The notes: a model not told the origin generated them from the letters alone. Counted from the first letter of the stretch, positions 17,332 through 26,419 are shown. The stretch: DNA of 64,000 bases from Deinococcus aquiradiocola (GCF_014646915.1 NZ_BMOE01000002.1:124844-188843), one strand, 5' to 3'. Numbers and translations: made by a program.

Positions 17332-18843
17332 TCAGTCGGACGCGCCGAGGTTGGGGGCCACCTGGGCGGCACTGCGGCGCTCGGCACTGCTCAGGGCGTA
17401 GTAGAAGCCGGCCCCGAGGATCAGTCCGGTGAACCAGGCGAAGTTGGCGAGCGCGGAGAGGCCAGGGATGAAGGCGATCAGCAGGCCCATCAGCACGGCG
17501 GGCACCAGTGCCCAGATGGCCGTCGTGTTCCAGCCGTTCCGGTACCAGTAGCGGCTCCGGGCATCGGCGATGTACAGCGAGTCGAGGTCGATCTGGCCCC
17601 GTTTGACGAGATAGAAGTCGGTCAACAGAATGCCGAACAGCGGCCCGATGAACGCGGCCAGCGCGTCGAGGGTGAAGTGGATGACGGTCGGGTTGTTGAA
17701 GAGGTTCCAGGGCGTGATGAACACCGAGGCGACCGCCGCAATGAAGCCGCCGGTGCGCCACGAGATGAACTTGGGCGCGACGTTGCTGAAATCGAAGGCC
17801 GGCGACACGAAGTTGGCGACGATATTGATGCCGATGGTGGCGGTGATGAACGTAAATGCACCCAGAACGACCGCGAAGCTGCTGTCGATGCGTGAGACGA
17901 TGGCGATCGGGTCGGTGATCAGCTTGCCGAACACTGGAATGGTGCCGGAGGTGGTGATGACGGTCACCAGACTGAACAGCAGGAAGTTCACCGGCAGGCC
18001 CCAGAAGTTCCCGCGCCGCACCTCGCCTGCACTGCGGGCGTAGCGGCTGAAGTCACCGAAGTTGAGCATCGGACCACTGAAGTAGGACACCACCAGCGCG
18101 GTGGCGGTGAGCATCGGGAAGAGGGCGGCCGTGCCGGTATAGCGGACTTCAGCGAGGCTCAGGCTGACGTTGCCGCCCGCCCTGACTGTGATGTAGATGG
18201 CCAGGACGAACATCACTGCGTACACGGCGGGCCCGGCGAAGTCGATGAAGCGCTTGATGGCGTTCATGCCGAACCAGAACACCACGGCCTGCAGGACCCA
18301 CATCAGCATGAAGCCCGTCCAGCCGAGGGCGGAGAGGCCCAGGAAGCTCACCTGCGAGAGCGGCTGGAGTCCGGGAAAGAAGCGCAGCAGCACGATCACC
18401 AGGGCGCTCGATGCCAGGAAGGTCTGAATGCCGTACCAGGCCACCGCGATCAGTCCCCGGATGATGGCGGGTACATTGGCGCCGATCACTCCGAACGACA
18501 GGCGGCTGGCGACCGGGTACGGCACGCCCGCCTGCTGGCTGGGCCGCGACACCAGATTGCAGAACACGTTTACGATCAGAATACCGAGCAGCAGGGAGAT
18601 CAGCACCGGAACCGGGCCGATGCCAAGGGCGAACAGGCTGCCCGCGAAGACGTAGCCGCCCACCGAGTGTACGTCGCTCATCCAGAACGCGAAGATGTTG
18701 TACCAGGTCCAGGTCTGCGGTCTCAGCGGAGCCAGATCCTGGTTGTAAAGGCGGTCACTGTACTCCGGGCGGCGTTCGAAGGTGGTGCTTCCCGCGCCGT
18801 GGTTGCCCGTCCCTGCACTGTCACTGTGTGCCGTCTGCGACAT
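17332..18843 (-). CDS. NCS1-family nucleobase/allantoin:cation symporter
   Basis: A 503-residue membrane protein with about 12 hydrophobic segments, of the nucleobase:cation symporter-1 family (PucI/Mhp1-like). Recognisable parts are residues 20-60 (RLYNQDLAPLRPQTWTWYNIFAFWMSDVHS when read in pieces), SQQAGVPYPVASRLSFGVIGANVPAI and the AWYGIQTFLAS segment that lines the substrate site. The downstream allantoinase makes allantoin the best guess for cargo. Related members carry hydantoins, uracil or cytosine. The start at 18843 follows GCAGGAGG. A divergent GntR-type regulator and palindromes in the shared promoter region suggest control by substrate availability. Confidence 0.85.
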   Translation of the reverse strand: MSQTAHSDSAGTGNHGAGSTTFERRPEYSDRLYNQDLAPLRPQTWTWYNIFAFWMSDVHSVGGYVFAGSLFALGIGPVPVLISLLLGILIVNVFCNLVSRPSQQAGVPYPVASRLSFGVIGANVPAIIRGLIAVAWYGIQTFLASSALVIVLLRFFPGLQPLSQVSFLGLSALGWTGFMLMWVLQAVVFWFGMNAIKRFIDFAGPAVYAVMFVLAIYITVRAGGNVSLSLAEVRYTGTAALFPMLTATALVVSYFSGPMLNFGDFSRYARSAGEVRRGNFWGLPVNFLLFSLVTVITTSGTIPVFGKLITDPIAIVSRIDSSFAVVLGAFTFITATIGINIVANFVSPAFDFSNVAPKFISWRTGGFIAAVASVFITPWNLFNNPTVIHFTLDALAAFIGPLFGILLTDFYLVKRGQIDLDSLYIADARSRYWYRNGWNTTAIWALVPAVLMGLLIAFIPGLSALANFAWFTGLILGAGFYYALSSAERRSAAQVAPNLGASD

Positions 18844-18919
18844 CTCTGCCTCCTGCGGGCCGTTCCCGGCCGGCGGTCTCGCTGCCCACGCGTCTGCGGG
18901 CTGTGGTCAGCGTACCAGG

Positions 18920-18988
18920 GATTGTCAACAATCTCAAGGACGGTCTGCAAAACGTTGCTCAAAAAAATGACAAAATGCAGATATATCT
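18920..18988. promoter_or_regulatory. Palindromes in the divergent allantoin/GntR promoter region
   Basis: GATTGTCAACAATC (18920-18933, 6-base arms around CA) and AGATATATCT (18979-18988) are perfect palindromes in the AT-rich gap between the permease gene and the divergent GntR regulator. They are candidate operator sites for that regulator. TTGACA on the minus strand overlaps the first palindrome and could be a -35 box. Confidence 0.5.
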
Positions 18989-19081
18989 CAATAGCCTGGG
19001 AATTTTTTGCCCGAAAGTGACATAATGCGACACGAATGCGGAACCAGTTTCCAACGTCGTCCACGCGGCTGGCGTGCCAGA

Positions 19082-19795
19082 ATGAACCCGCCGATGTGGA
19101 CAGACCAGACCATCTACGAACACCTCATCCAGACCATCTACGAACAGCGGCTCACGCCGGGCACACGCTTGCCGGAACAGCGGCTGTCCCAGCTGTACGG
19201 CGTGGGCCGCGAAACGGTGCGGCGGGCCCTGCTGCGCCTGAGCGAGAAGCGGTACGTCGAATTGACACGAAACGTCGGGGCGCAGGTGGCCCGACCGACA
19301 GCGCGGGAGATGCACGACCTCTTCCACGCTCGGCGCGTGATCGAGAACGAGACCATCCGGATCGTGGCCCTCAACGTGACCTCGCAGATCGTCACGGCGC
19401 TCGAGAAGGTGCTGGACGAAGAGGCTGCCGCCCACACGCGCGGAGATCAGGCTGGAGCGATCCGGGCCTCAGGCAATCTGCACCTGACGCTGGCGGACTT
19501 CGCGGGCAACACGCTGCTCACGGCGACGCTGCGCGAGCTGATCTCACAGAGTTCACTGGCGATCGCGCTGTACAGTCATCTTCCGTTCACAGCGTGCCGC
19601 GACCACGACCACCGACAGCTCATCGGCGCAGTCGGAAGAGGAGACTGGCAGGCCGGACAGCGCCTGATGGCCGCACACCTCACCGAGATCGAAGCGCAGC
19701 TCTCAGACCTGCCGCTGCCCCAGCCGCAGGTCGATCTCGCTCACGCGCTGCAACTGGAGGGAAGCGTTCCCCGGGTTTCCGTCCCCCGAGGTTGA
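19082..19795 (+). CDS. GntR-family (FadR/FCD-type) transcriptional regulator
   Basis: A 237-residue regulator with a GntR winged helix at about residues 8-72 (GTRLPEQRLSQLYGVGRETVRRALLRL) and an all-helical FCD ligand-binding domain at about 80-215, where metal-binding histidines probably lie in HLTLADFAGN, RDHDHRQLIGAV and MAAHLTEIE. It is read away from the permease/allantoinase pair and probably represses it until allantoin or a related ureide binds; this is inferred from position. Starts at 19025, 19082 and 19094 are possible, and the HTH begins just after the later two. The first codons contain a 24-base duplication (CAGACCATCTACGAACA at 19106 and 19130) that makes TIYE appear twice. Confidence 0.85.
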   Translation: MNPPMWTDQTIYEHLIQTIYEQRLTPGTRLPEQRLSQLYGVGRETVRRALLRLSEKRYVELTRNVGAQVARPTAREMHDLFHARRVIENETIRIVALNVTSQIVTALEKVLDEEAAAHTRGDQAGAIRASGNLHLTLADFAGNTLLTATLRELISQSSLAIALYSHLPFTACRDHDHRQLIGAVGRGDWQAGQRLMAAHLTEIEAQLSDLPLPQPQVDLAHALQLEGSVPRVSVPRG

Positions 19796-20323
19796 GTTCC
19801 CGACACCTTTCCGAGATACGCTTCGCCCCTGGGTTCAACCACGAAACCCTGCAACCGGGCGCGGAAAGCATTTTCGCCAGGACGTTCACGACTGATCGCC
19901 CGCACCAGAAGTGCGCCACGGATGTCACCTCTCTGCCGAGTCGGGAGGCCTGTGACAACCTCTATCGCGGGGGATTCAGTACACGACCAGGAACGGGGAA
20001 TGCTGGGATAACGTTGTCTGGATAAATTTTTTTGTGATGCTGAAGGCGGAGACGGCGTTGAGTGAACTGTCATGAGACCGAGTACGGACACGTACAGCCG
20101 TTGTCAGATGGATCGAGATGCTCTACGACCGCTGCCGTCGTCGCTCTGCGTCGGGTATCAGGCAGCGGCGGCTTTCGGGGAGCAGGGCTGCATCCTGAAC
20201 TGAGCCTCCACCAACTTCATGACCGACCATCGCGGGACAGGAGGTGCTGAACAGCGTATGCCGACCGGCCATGCAGTGAAGGCCGCCCCTGGACAGGGGC
20301 GGCCCTCACTGCCGGATCGGGAA
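19796..20323. other. Intergenic region without a recognised gene
   Basis: About 530 bases between the GntR regulator and the 3' end of the cytolysin-like gene. A 44-codon frame (ATG 20072 to stop 20203) and other short frames show no family resemblance. A notable A/T-rich run is GGATAAATTTTTTTGTGATG near 20020. Apart from the terminator at 20275-20310 I see nothing to support a gene. Confidence 0.5.
20275..20310 (-). terminator. Terminator hairpin of the cytolysin-like gene
   Basis: GGCCGCCCC (20281-20289) pairs with GGGGCGGCC (20296-20304), extended by AGTGA/TCACT flanks with a small bulge. It lies 14 bases downstream of the stop codon on the minus strand. Confidence 0.72.
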
Positions 20324-22120
20324 TCAGTATCCGTAGTTGAGGTTCACGGTGCCGGTGGTGCTGTTGGCGCCGATGATGAAGACAGGGTCCTGGGAGTGGC
20401 AGCCGGTGCAGGAGCGGTACTCGTTCAGCCGTTCGACGTTGTCCACGAAGACCTTGACCCGGACCTGCCAGCGGTAGCGTTTCAGGAACCCGGGGTCATA
20501 GGCCGAGGCACTCACCTTGATTTCATCGTCCCCGCCGGACATCAGGTTCGAGACGTTCAGGCGACCGGAGGCGGACGTGCCACTCAGGTTCTTGACGGTG
20601 TCGAAGTTCAGTGCGCCGGAGGTTTTCAGGCCGACGGAGGCGTCACCGCCGAGCTCGCTGACCTCGACTTCGACCTTGTGGCGGGGGCTGCAAGTGCGTT
20701 TGGTGTAGCTCGTGGTCCGCGTCATGGTGGCGAGTTGGTTGTCCCAGCGGCGCAGGGTGAACGAGAGCGGCTTCAGGGAGGAGAGGGGGACGTTCTGCCC
20801 GTCGAAGTAACTGAGCCAGCTTCCGCTGCGGATGACGCTGATGGTCGGATCGGCCAGGCCGCCCCACCCGAAGACGCGGACCACGGCCTCGTTGACGACC
20901 TGCTTGTCGTGAGCGCTCGCGGTGAAGCTCCCGCCGGCCTTCTTCTCTTCGTTCTCCCGGTACACGGCCTTGACCGACGCGTCAAGCTCCTGACTGGAGA
21001 CGTTCGAGCTGAGGGAGAACACCAGCATGCGCCCGAACACCTCGTCGGAGACGTAGGTCGGGAGGTTGGCGGAATCGATCTCGCCGCGGGCCGCGAGGGC
21101 GTTCAGGTCATTGACACCGAAGCTGCTGTTGAAGAGCCCCTGGACCGGGGTATTGCCGTTCAGGTCCTGGGCAACCCGGAAGATGCTCTGATTCATCCGT
21201 ACGAACACGGTGTTGCGGGCGTCGCTGCTGACGTTGCTGAACCTCGTCTGAATGCCGGCGCCCAGAGCATGCACGTCAAGACCCATCTTGACCGCCGCCT
21301 CGTTGAGGGACGAGGCCGTGAACGATTCGAAGTACACCGCCGCGCCGGGAAGGGCGTTCTGGCTCTGTGCGGTGCGGATCATGTTTCCGATCTGCGTGTT
21401 GACCTCGTTCATGGTGGCCGGGTTGGCGGTGGCCGTCTGACCGGTCGCACTCAGGTACAGGTCCGTGCCTAGCGCGATCGGCTTGCGGAGCGTGGACGGC
21501 ACGTTGATCGGGTTGAGTGCACCGACCCCGAGGTTCACGTACTGCCCCTGAACCAGGGCCCCCGGATAAAGCATGCTGGAAGGATCGAAGCTCACGAGAT
21601 CCTCGGGGTTGCTGGTGACGTCGACACGTTCGAGGTCACAGCCCTGGTCAGGCGGCAGCGGCACGGAGTTCTGGCCAGGCGCGCCGTTTGTCCACTGCCC
21701 CATCCGGAACAGTTGATTGACGTAATCCTGAGTGTCGTTCGCCGAGGTCGGGACGGTCTGCGCCTGCATTCCACGCTGGGCGGGACCTGATGCCGATATC
21801 ACCTGGTTGATGTTCGGCAGGCCGGCCGTGAGCGGGGAGACGCCCAGCTGCTGTGCCCGCTGGCGCAGTTCGGACATGGGGGCGAGGCTGGTGGCGGCGG
21901 GGAGGTACACGTCGTCCGGTCCAGGCCCGGTCGGCTCACCGCCCCCCCCGCCTCCGCTGCCACAGTCGATAGAGGTGGGATCGCAGGGCTCTTCAGGAAG
22001 GACGTACTGCGTGCGGACATTGGCGCTGTCCTTTGCGGATGGCACCGGGGTGGTCCCGCAGGCCGAGAGGGCGACCAGGGCAGTGGAAACCAGGGCGAGA
22101 CGAAGTCTGAAGTCGATCAT
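20324..22120 (-). CDS. Thiol-activated (cholesterol-dependent) cytolysin-like lipoprotein
   Basis: A 598-residue exported protein. Residues 1-20 form a lipoprotein signal (LVALSACGTT, cysteine at about 20), then a polyglycine linker near residue 60. From about 90 the sequence follows the thiol-activated cytolysin family: LYPGALVQGQYVNLG, INVPSTLRKPIALGTDLYL, VYFESFTASSLNEAAVKMGLD, IFRVAQDL, PTYVSDEVFGRMLVFSLSSN, the hinge FGWGGLADP, and PLSFTLRRWDNQLATMTRTTSY leading into the C-terminal domain. The membrane-sensing undecapeptide ECTGLAWEWWR is degenerate: CTG is kept at 571-573 but CHSQDPVF follows, and the tryptophans are gone. It is probably a pore-forming protein with altered or no cholesterol recognition. 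The ATG at 22120 has GGAGCTCACC upstream. The divergent activator may control it. Confidence 0.78.
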   Translation of the reverse strand: MIDFRLRLALVSTALVALSACGTTPVPSAKDSANVRTQYVLPEEPCDPTSIDCGSGGGGGGEPTGPGPDDVYLPAATSLAPMSELRQRAQQLGVSPLTAGLPNINQVISASGPAQRGMQAQTVPTSANDTQDYVNQLFRMGQWTNGAPGQNSVPLPPDQGCDLERVDVTSNPEDLVSFDPSSMLYPGALVQGQYVNLGVGALNPINVPSTLRKPIALGTDLYLSATGQTATANPATMNEVNTQIGNMIRTAQSQNALPGAAVYFESFTASSLNEAAVKMGLDVHALGAGIQTRFSNVSSDARNTVFVRMNQSIFRVAQDLNGNTPVQGLFNSSFGVNDLNALAARGEIDSANLPTYVSDEVFGRMLVFSLSSNVSSQELDASVKAVYRENEEKKAGGSFTASAHDKQVVNEAVVRVFGWGGLADPTISVIRSGSWLSYFDGQNVPLSSLKPLSFTLRRWDNQLATMTRTTSYTKRTCSPRHKVEVEVSELGGDASVGLKTSGALNFDTVKNLSGTSASGRLNVSNLMSGGDDEIKVSASAYDPGFLKRYRWQVRVKVFVDNVERLNEYRSCTGCHSQDPVFIIGANSTTGTVNLNYGY

Positions 22121-22377
22121 GGTGAGCTCCTGTACGAGATGAGGGAAGGGGTGGGATGGCCGGGCCGAAGCCTGGGATGGTTGTACCGGCCGTGCTGGGA
22201 ATCCTTGAGGAACCTGACGTCCGGGGGCCGGGTTCCCTCGCGGTTCCCCAGTGGTGCTGGGCTGTGCACCGCGTCCCGGTTCTCCGGAAGGAAGACCACC
22301 GCTCCGCGTCCGGGGTTCTGTTCCCAGAGGGCGGCTGACGCTCAACGCCAATGACGGACGGTAGACTGCCCGTATCC

Positions 22378-25224
22378 ATGACCCAGGTTTCCAGAGTGCC
22401 GGCTGTCCCCCGTGCGTCCCGGTTTGAACGGCCGAGGCCGAGGTTGCTCAGTCGGCTCGCCGAGGCCGTCGACGTCTGTCTGGTGGTGCTGGTCGCGCCG
22501 TCCGGGTACGGCAAGACGACCCTGCTCGCGCAGTACGCCCGCAGCACCCCGAGGCGGGTGGCATGGTGCCGGATCGGTGGCGTACACGAAGGTGCGGGAG
22601 ACGTGGTGTCCCGCCTGGCGGGCCAGCTGCCGGAACTGCACGCGCTGCGGGACCTGGACGTCCGTACGCCGGAGGAGGTGCTGGCCCGCCGCCTGGCCGG
22701 GCAACTGGGGACCATGGAGGAAGGCGTCGACCTGATCGTCGACAATGTCGAGGATGAGCGCCTCGCACGCTGGCTGGGCGGTCTGGCGGACCGTCTGGAG
22801 GAAGGCCACCGGCTGCTGCTGAGCGGCCACAGCACGGAAGGCCTGCGGGTCGCGCACCGACTGGCGGAGGGCCGCGTCCTGTTGCTCGACACCGACGACT
22901 TGGCCTTCGATTCCGAAGAAACACAGGCTTACCTGGAGGGACGGGGAGGAACGCTCAGCGAGGAGCAACTCCGCAGCCTAGCGGGCTGGCCGACTGGTCT
23001 CGCGCTGTCCGCAAACGGCGCGCACCGTCATGCGGAGGTGGATGACCTGGTGCTTGAGGCGCTTCAGAGTCTGCCCACGGACCTCCTCGCCGGACTGCCG
23101 CACCTGTCGCCTCTCGAACTGTGGAACGAGGGTGACGCTGCCCTCCTCAGCCCGCGCCTTCCCGCCGACTGGCTCAGAACCCTCCTGAAGGCGGGTCTGC
23201 CCCTGTCGCCGCTCGGGGGCGGCATGTATCAACCGCACCAGCTGCTGGTGCAGGTGCTGGACCGCCTGCTGCAGCGCGACCCGGCGCTCGCCCGCAGCTG
23301 CCGCGCGCTGGCGGCAGGCGTGGCCGAGGCGGCCGGTTCCCTGGAGCGTGCCGCGCAGCTCTACCGCCAGGCGGGCGAACTGCCGGACGCGGTCCGGCTG
23401 GCGACCGTCCTCGTGCCCCGCTACCGGGACCGCGGCGAGCACCGCCTCACCCGGGCCCTCCTGGAACCCTTGGTGGAGGTGCCGCTGCCTGCCGCACTGC
23501 AGGAACGGCTGGCGTGGGCTCAGATTGAGACGGGCCGCAGCCGGGAAGGGGAGGGGAGATTGCAGGCGCTGCGTGACGAGAACCGCCTCACCCCTGCCGG
23601 ATTCGCATCACTCGCGACGGTACGCGGTCGACAGGGACACTACGCCGAGCAACTGGCACTTGCCCAGGAAGGCCTCGCACGGACAGGGGACGGCCCGCCG
23701 GTCCCGGCCCTGTCGTGGCCGCTGGTGTTCGGTTCGCTGCGGCTGGGGCTGCTGGAGCAGGCGGAAGAGACCGCGTCACGGTTCATCACGCTCGCGGCCC
23801 AGGGGGAGGACCCGGTCCGGCTGGCCGAGGCCTGGCAACTGCAGGCGACCGTCTGGCGGCACACGCGCCCCGCTGCCGAGGCGACCGTGCCGCTCCACCG
23901 GGCCCGGCGGATCTACGAGGAACTCGGCTGGCACGGCCGGGCGGCCGACCTGCACCTCGACGAACTCGAACTTGCCCTGCGGAACGGCGAGACCGAAGGG
24001 GCAGCGGCCCACCTGCGGGCGCTGGAGTCGGTCGTCGGTGCAGAGCGGACGGTTTTCCACGCCCGCAGACTGCGCTTGCTGGGCACGGCCGAGCGGCGCG
24101 CAGGCCAGTCCGGGCAGGCCGAGACGTCTCTCCTGCGGGCGCTGGAAGCGACACGTGCCGCGGAACTCAACCTGGAACAGACGGGCCTGCCACTGGAGCT
24201 GGCCGATACCCTGCTCCAGCAGGCCCGTCCGGCCGAGGCGGCCGCGTGGCTGCAGGCCGCCTGCCCCGGGACACACCGGGTCCGCCACGCGGTCCTGAAG
24301 GCCCTGATGACCGGGGAAGACCTGAACGCGGTCGACCCAGCCCATCTGAACAGCAGCGACGCCGAAACCAGGTTGCGCGCCCACCTGCTGCTGGCGGCCC
24401 AGGGCGACCCCGCGCAGCGCAGTCTGGCGCAGGACGAACTGCGCCGGAACCCCCACGCGTCCCACCTGCACGCCGACAGCGCGCTCAACCGTGCCTTGCG
24501 GGGTACGCCCGCCGAAGACCTGCTGATTCCCGAGGAACAGGCCCCGGCCGTGAAGAGCGGGCCAGAATGGCACCTCACGCTGCTGACCCTCGGCGACCTG
24601 CAGGTTCACCTGAACGGCCAGCCCGTCCAGATCGGGCTGGCCAAGGCCCGTGAACTTCTGGTCTGGCTCGCCATACACGGCTCGGGCTCCCGGGACGAGC
24701 TCGTGACGGCCCTCTGGGACGGCTCGGCAGAGGAACGGCACGTCGAGTACTTCCGGGTGGCCGTACGGCGCCTGCGCAGCGCCCTCAAATCCTCCTTGCC
24801 CGTCGACCTGGACCCACTCCCGTACGCAGCCGGGCGTTACCGCCTCTCGCCGGCCCTGCACGTGGAGGTGGACGTGCTGTCGACCGCGGGCCTGGACTGG
24901 TCACGGCCTTTCCTTCCGGGCGTCGATACCGAATGGGCTCAGGACTACCGGTCCCGGACGGCTCAGCAGGCGGTCACGGCGCTGCTCTCACAGGCGGCGG
25001 CGACCACACCAGACGGAGCGGTCCCGCTGTACCGGCAGCTGCTCACCCTGGACCCGCTGCTCGCCCCCGCCCACGAGGGGTTGATTCGGGCACTGCTGGC
25101 GACCGGCGACCCGGAGGGCGCCCGCCTCGCGCTCGGCACGTACCGGCGGATGCTGGCGAGCGAGTACGGCGCGCCGCTGCCCGACATCTTCATGGACAGC
25201 CTGCCCGCCACGCTCACCGTCTGA
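22378..25224 (+). CDS. Large ATPase transcriptional activator with C-terminal wHTH-BTAD region
   Basis: A 948-residue regulator related to MalT/AfsR-type signal-integrating activators. The N-terminus has a P-loop (APSGYGKTTLLAQYAR, about residue 40), then NB-ARC/STAND-like and TPR-like helical repeats through about residue 720 (many RAAQLYRQAGELPDA-type units). The end has a winged-helix domain (LTLLTLGDLQVHLNGQPVQ, then TALWDGSAEERHVEYF) followed by a bacterial transcriptional activation domain (about 830-948). The DNA-binding part at the C-terminus is the reverse of the SARP order. A close paralogue lies at 52623-55409. It is divergent from the cytolysin-like gene, its most likely target. 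The ATG at 22378 is chosen; 22351 is also possible, and neither has a strong ribosome-binding site. Confidence 0.82.
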   Translation: MTQVSRVPAVPRASRFERPRPRLLSRLAEAVDVCLVVLVAPSGYGKTTLLAQYARSTPRRVAWCRIGGVHEGAGDVVSRLAGQLPELHALRDLDVRTPEEVLARRLAGQLGTMEEGVDLIVDNVEDERLARWLGGLADRLEEGHRLLLSGHSTEGLRVAHRLAEGRVLLLDTDDLAFDSEETQAYLEGRGGTLSEEQLRSLAGWPTGLALSANGAHRHAEVDDLVLEALQSLPTDLLAGLPHLSPLELWNEGDAALLSPRLPADWLRTLLKAGLPLSPLGGGMYQPHQLLVQVLDRLLQRDPALARSCRALAAGVAEAAGSLERAAQLYRQAGELPDAVRLATVLVPRYRDRGEHRLTRALLEPLVEVPLPAALQERLAWAQIETGRSREGEGRLQALRDENRLTPAGFASLATVRGRQGHYAEQLALAQEGLARTGDGPPVPALSWPLVFGSLRLGLLEQAEETASRFITLAAQGEDPVRLAEAWQLQATVWRHTRPAAEATVPLHRARRIYEELGWHGRAADLHLDELELALRNGETEGAAAHLRALESVVGAERTVFHARRLRLLGTAERRAGQSGQAETSLLRALEATRAAELNLEQTGLPLELADTLLQQARPAEAAAWLQAACPGTHRVRHAVLKALMTGEDLNAVDPAHLNSSDAETRLRAHLLLAAQGDPAQRSLAQDELRRNPHASHLHADSALNRALRGTPAEDLLIPEEQAPAVKSGPEWHLTLLTLGDLQVHLNGQPVQIGLAKARELLVWLAIHGSGSRDELVTALWDGSAEERHVEYFRVAVRRLRSALKSSLPVDLDPLPYAAGRYRLSPALHVEVDVLSTAGLDWSRPFLPGVDTEWAQDYRSRTAQQAVTALLSQAAATTPDGAVPLYRQLLTLDPLLAPAHEGLIRALLATGDPEGARLALGTYRRMLASEYGAPLPDIFMDSLPATLTV

Positions 25225-25286
25225 CCGCCTGCGGATTCCCTGATCGTTCCCAGCCCGCGTGACAGTCTGCAGGCAGAGGTGACCCC

Positions 25287-25907
25287 ATGAACGCAAAGAT
25301 GACCGTCCTGACCCTGATGCTCGGCTCCCTCCTGGCTGCCTGCGGCACGACCACCCTCCCCGCAGTCCAGGGCAAGGTCGGCACGATGCATGCGCTCGAG
25401 GAATGCCACGGGTGCGGCATCCTGCCCTCCACCTCCGGGACCGTCGAGCGCTTCTGGGCCTGGAACGAGCGGCCTGAATTGCTTGACCGTCAGGCCCCGG
25501 AATCCGTTTCCCCAGTGTCGGTCGCTTTCTTCCCTACCCCCGTTCAGGCGAAGATTGTCGAGGAGCGGCCCGGCCTGATCCGACTGACCATCGACCCCGA
25601 CACTCAGGACCTGCAGTTGAAGCCCGGAGACGAGTCGCTGCCGGTCGCGTGCGCCTCCCCGGACACGCTGGACCGGCCGTGGACGCTCGCTCCTGAGGAC
25701 GGCGGGTGGGACGGACACGCGGTCCAGTTCACCGCGCCGGAACCGGCCGGGAGCCTTGCCCTCCTCTCGGCTGTGGCCAGCGACCAGCTGTGCACGGCCA
25801 CCTTCGGGCCAGGCTGGCAGGCGTTGACCCAGAACCTCGACCCGATTTTCTGGCGTGCAGGCAGCGCGGCCTGGAGCGTCAGCAGTCAGCAGACCGCCCT
25901 CAGATGA
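25287..25907 (+). CDS. Hypothetical lipoprotein
   Basis: A 206-residue predicted lipoprotein that I do not recognise. The signal MNAKMTVLTLMLGSLLAAC has a lipobox LAAC with the cysteine at residue 19. The mature part contains an early ECHGCG motif (two cysteines near residue 40) and two more cysteines (VACASPD, QLCTATF), so disulfides or metal binding are possible. The tone of the N-terminus (ACGTT) resembles that of the nearby cytolysin-like lipoprotein. It starts 62 bases after the large activator and its stop overlaps the next start (ATGA), so the three are probably cotranscribed. No function can be given. Confidence 0.65.
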   Translation: MNAKMTVLTLMLGSLLAACGTTTLPAVQGKVGTMHALEECHGCGILPSTSGTVERFWAWNERPELLDRQAPESVSPVSVAFFPTPVQAKIVEERPGLIRLTIDPDTQDLQLKPGDESLPVACASPDTLDRPWTLAPEDGGWDGHAVQFTAPEPAGSLALLSAVASDQLCTATFGPGWQALTQNLDPIFWRAGSAAWSVSSQQTALR

Positions 25908-26227
25908 ACCGCGTCAGTTTACTCTGGCGTGACCTGGCACCGGACGCCCGGGCGATGCTCCAGACGGTCCGGACCTGTCTGGATGCGCAGCCCGAGGGCT
26001 GGAACGGCCCGGAAGGCAAGGCGCACGCGGGCCTGCTGATCGACCGCCTCGAGAACGCCTGGGACCAGGAACGGGTGGATCTCGACACCCTCTGGGCCAT
26101 CCGGGCACTCACCAGCGACTTCGACCTTGCAGGCACCGTCACCTGCCGCGCCGCGCTGGAAACCATTCATGGGCACCTCCGACGCATCGTCGAGCTGACT
26201 GCTGACGAACTGGCGATCGACGATTGA
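25904..26227 (+). CDS. Hypothetical 107-residue protein
   Basis: A small soluble, mostly helical protein (MNRVSLLWRDLAPDARAML) that begins inside the stop codon of the lipoprotein gene (ATGA overlap), showing translational coupling. It is acidic, with no cysteine-rich or membrane part and no recognised domain. A conserved-looking helical block lies at about residues 40-100 (LIDRLENAWDQERVDLDTL). It is probably cytosolic and functionally linked to the lipoprotein; the role is unknown. Confidence 0.62.
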   Translation: MNRVSLLWRDLAPDARAMLQTVRTCLDAQPEGWNGPEGKAHAGLLIDRLENAWDQERVDLDTLWAIRALTSDFDLAGTVTCRAALETIHGHLRRIVELTADELAIDD

Positions 26228-26395
26228 CCTCCCCTGAGGGAGAGGTCATGGAGAGCGACCCCACATGCATCTCTACGGAAGATGCCTCTTCGTTCGACTC
26301 TTCACGGTGAGTGCAAGGCCTCGCTGTGACCTGTACCCGAACCATCAGGCGTGGGGACCGAGGCGCCGTACATCACGGCGGGCGAGACCAATGGG

Positions 26396-26419
26396 GACCC
26401 GGGTTGGTCCGCCCGGGTC
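26396..26419. terminator. Candidate hairpin between convergent genes
   Basis: GACCCGGG (26396-26403) pairs with CCCGGGTC (26412-26419) across 8 bases, in the 295-base gap between the 107-residue gene and the beta-helix gene. The rest of the gap shows no credible gene. Confidence 0.4.

Noticed and set aside
20072..20203. 44-codon plus-strand frame downstream of the GntR gene
   Set aside because: No ribosome-binding site, no similarity that I can see, and many equal frames occur by chance in GC-rich DNA.
20390..20410. CTGCH in the cytolysin-like protein as a c-type heme site
   Set aside because: It lies where the cytolysin undecapeptide CTG is expected, no other cytochrome feature or axial ligand context is seen, and no cytochrome maturation gene is nearby.
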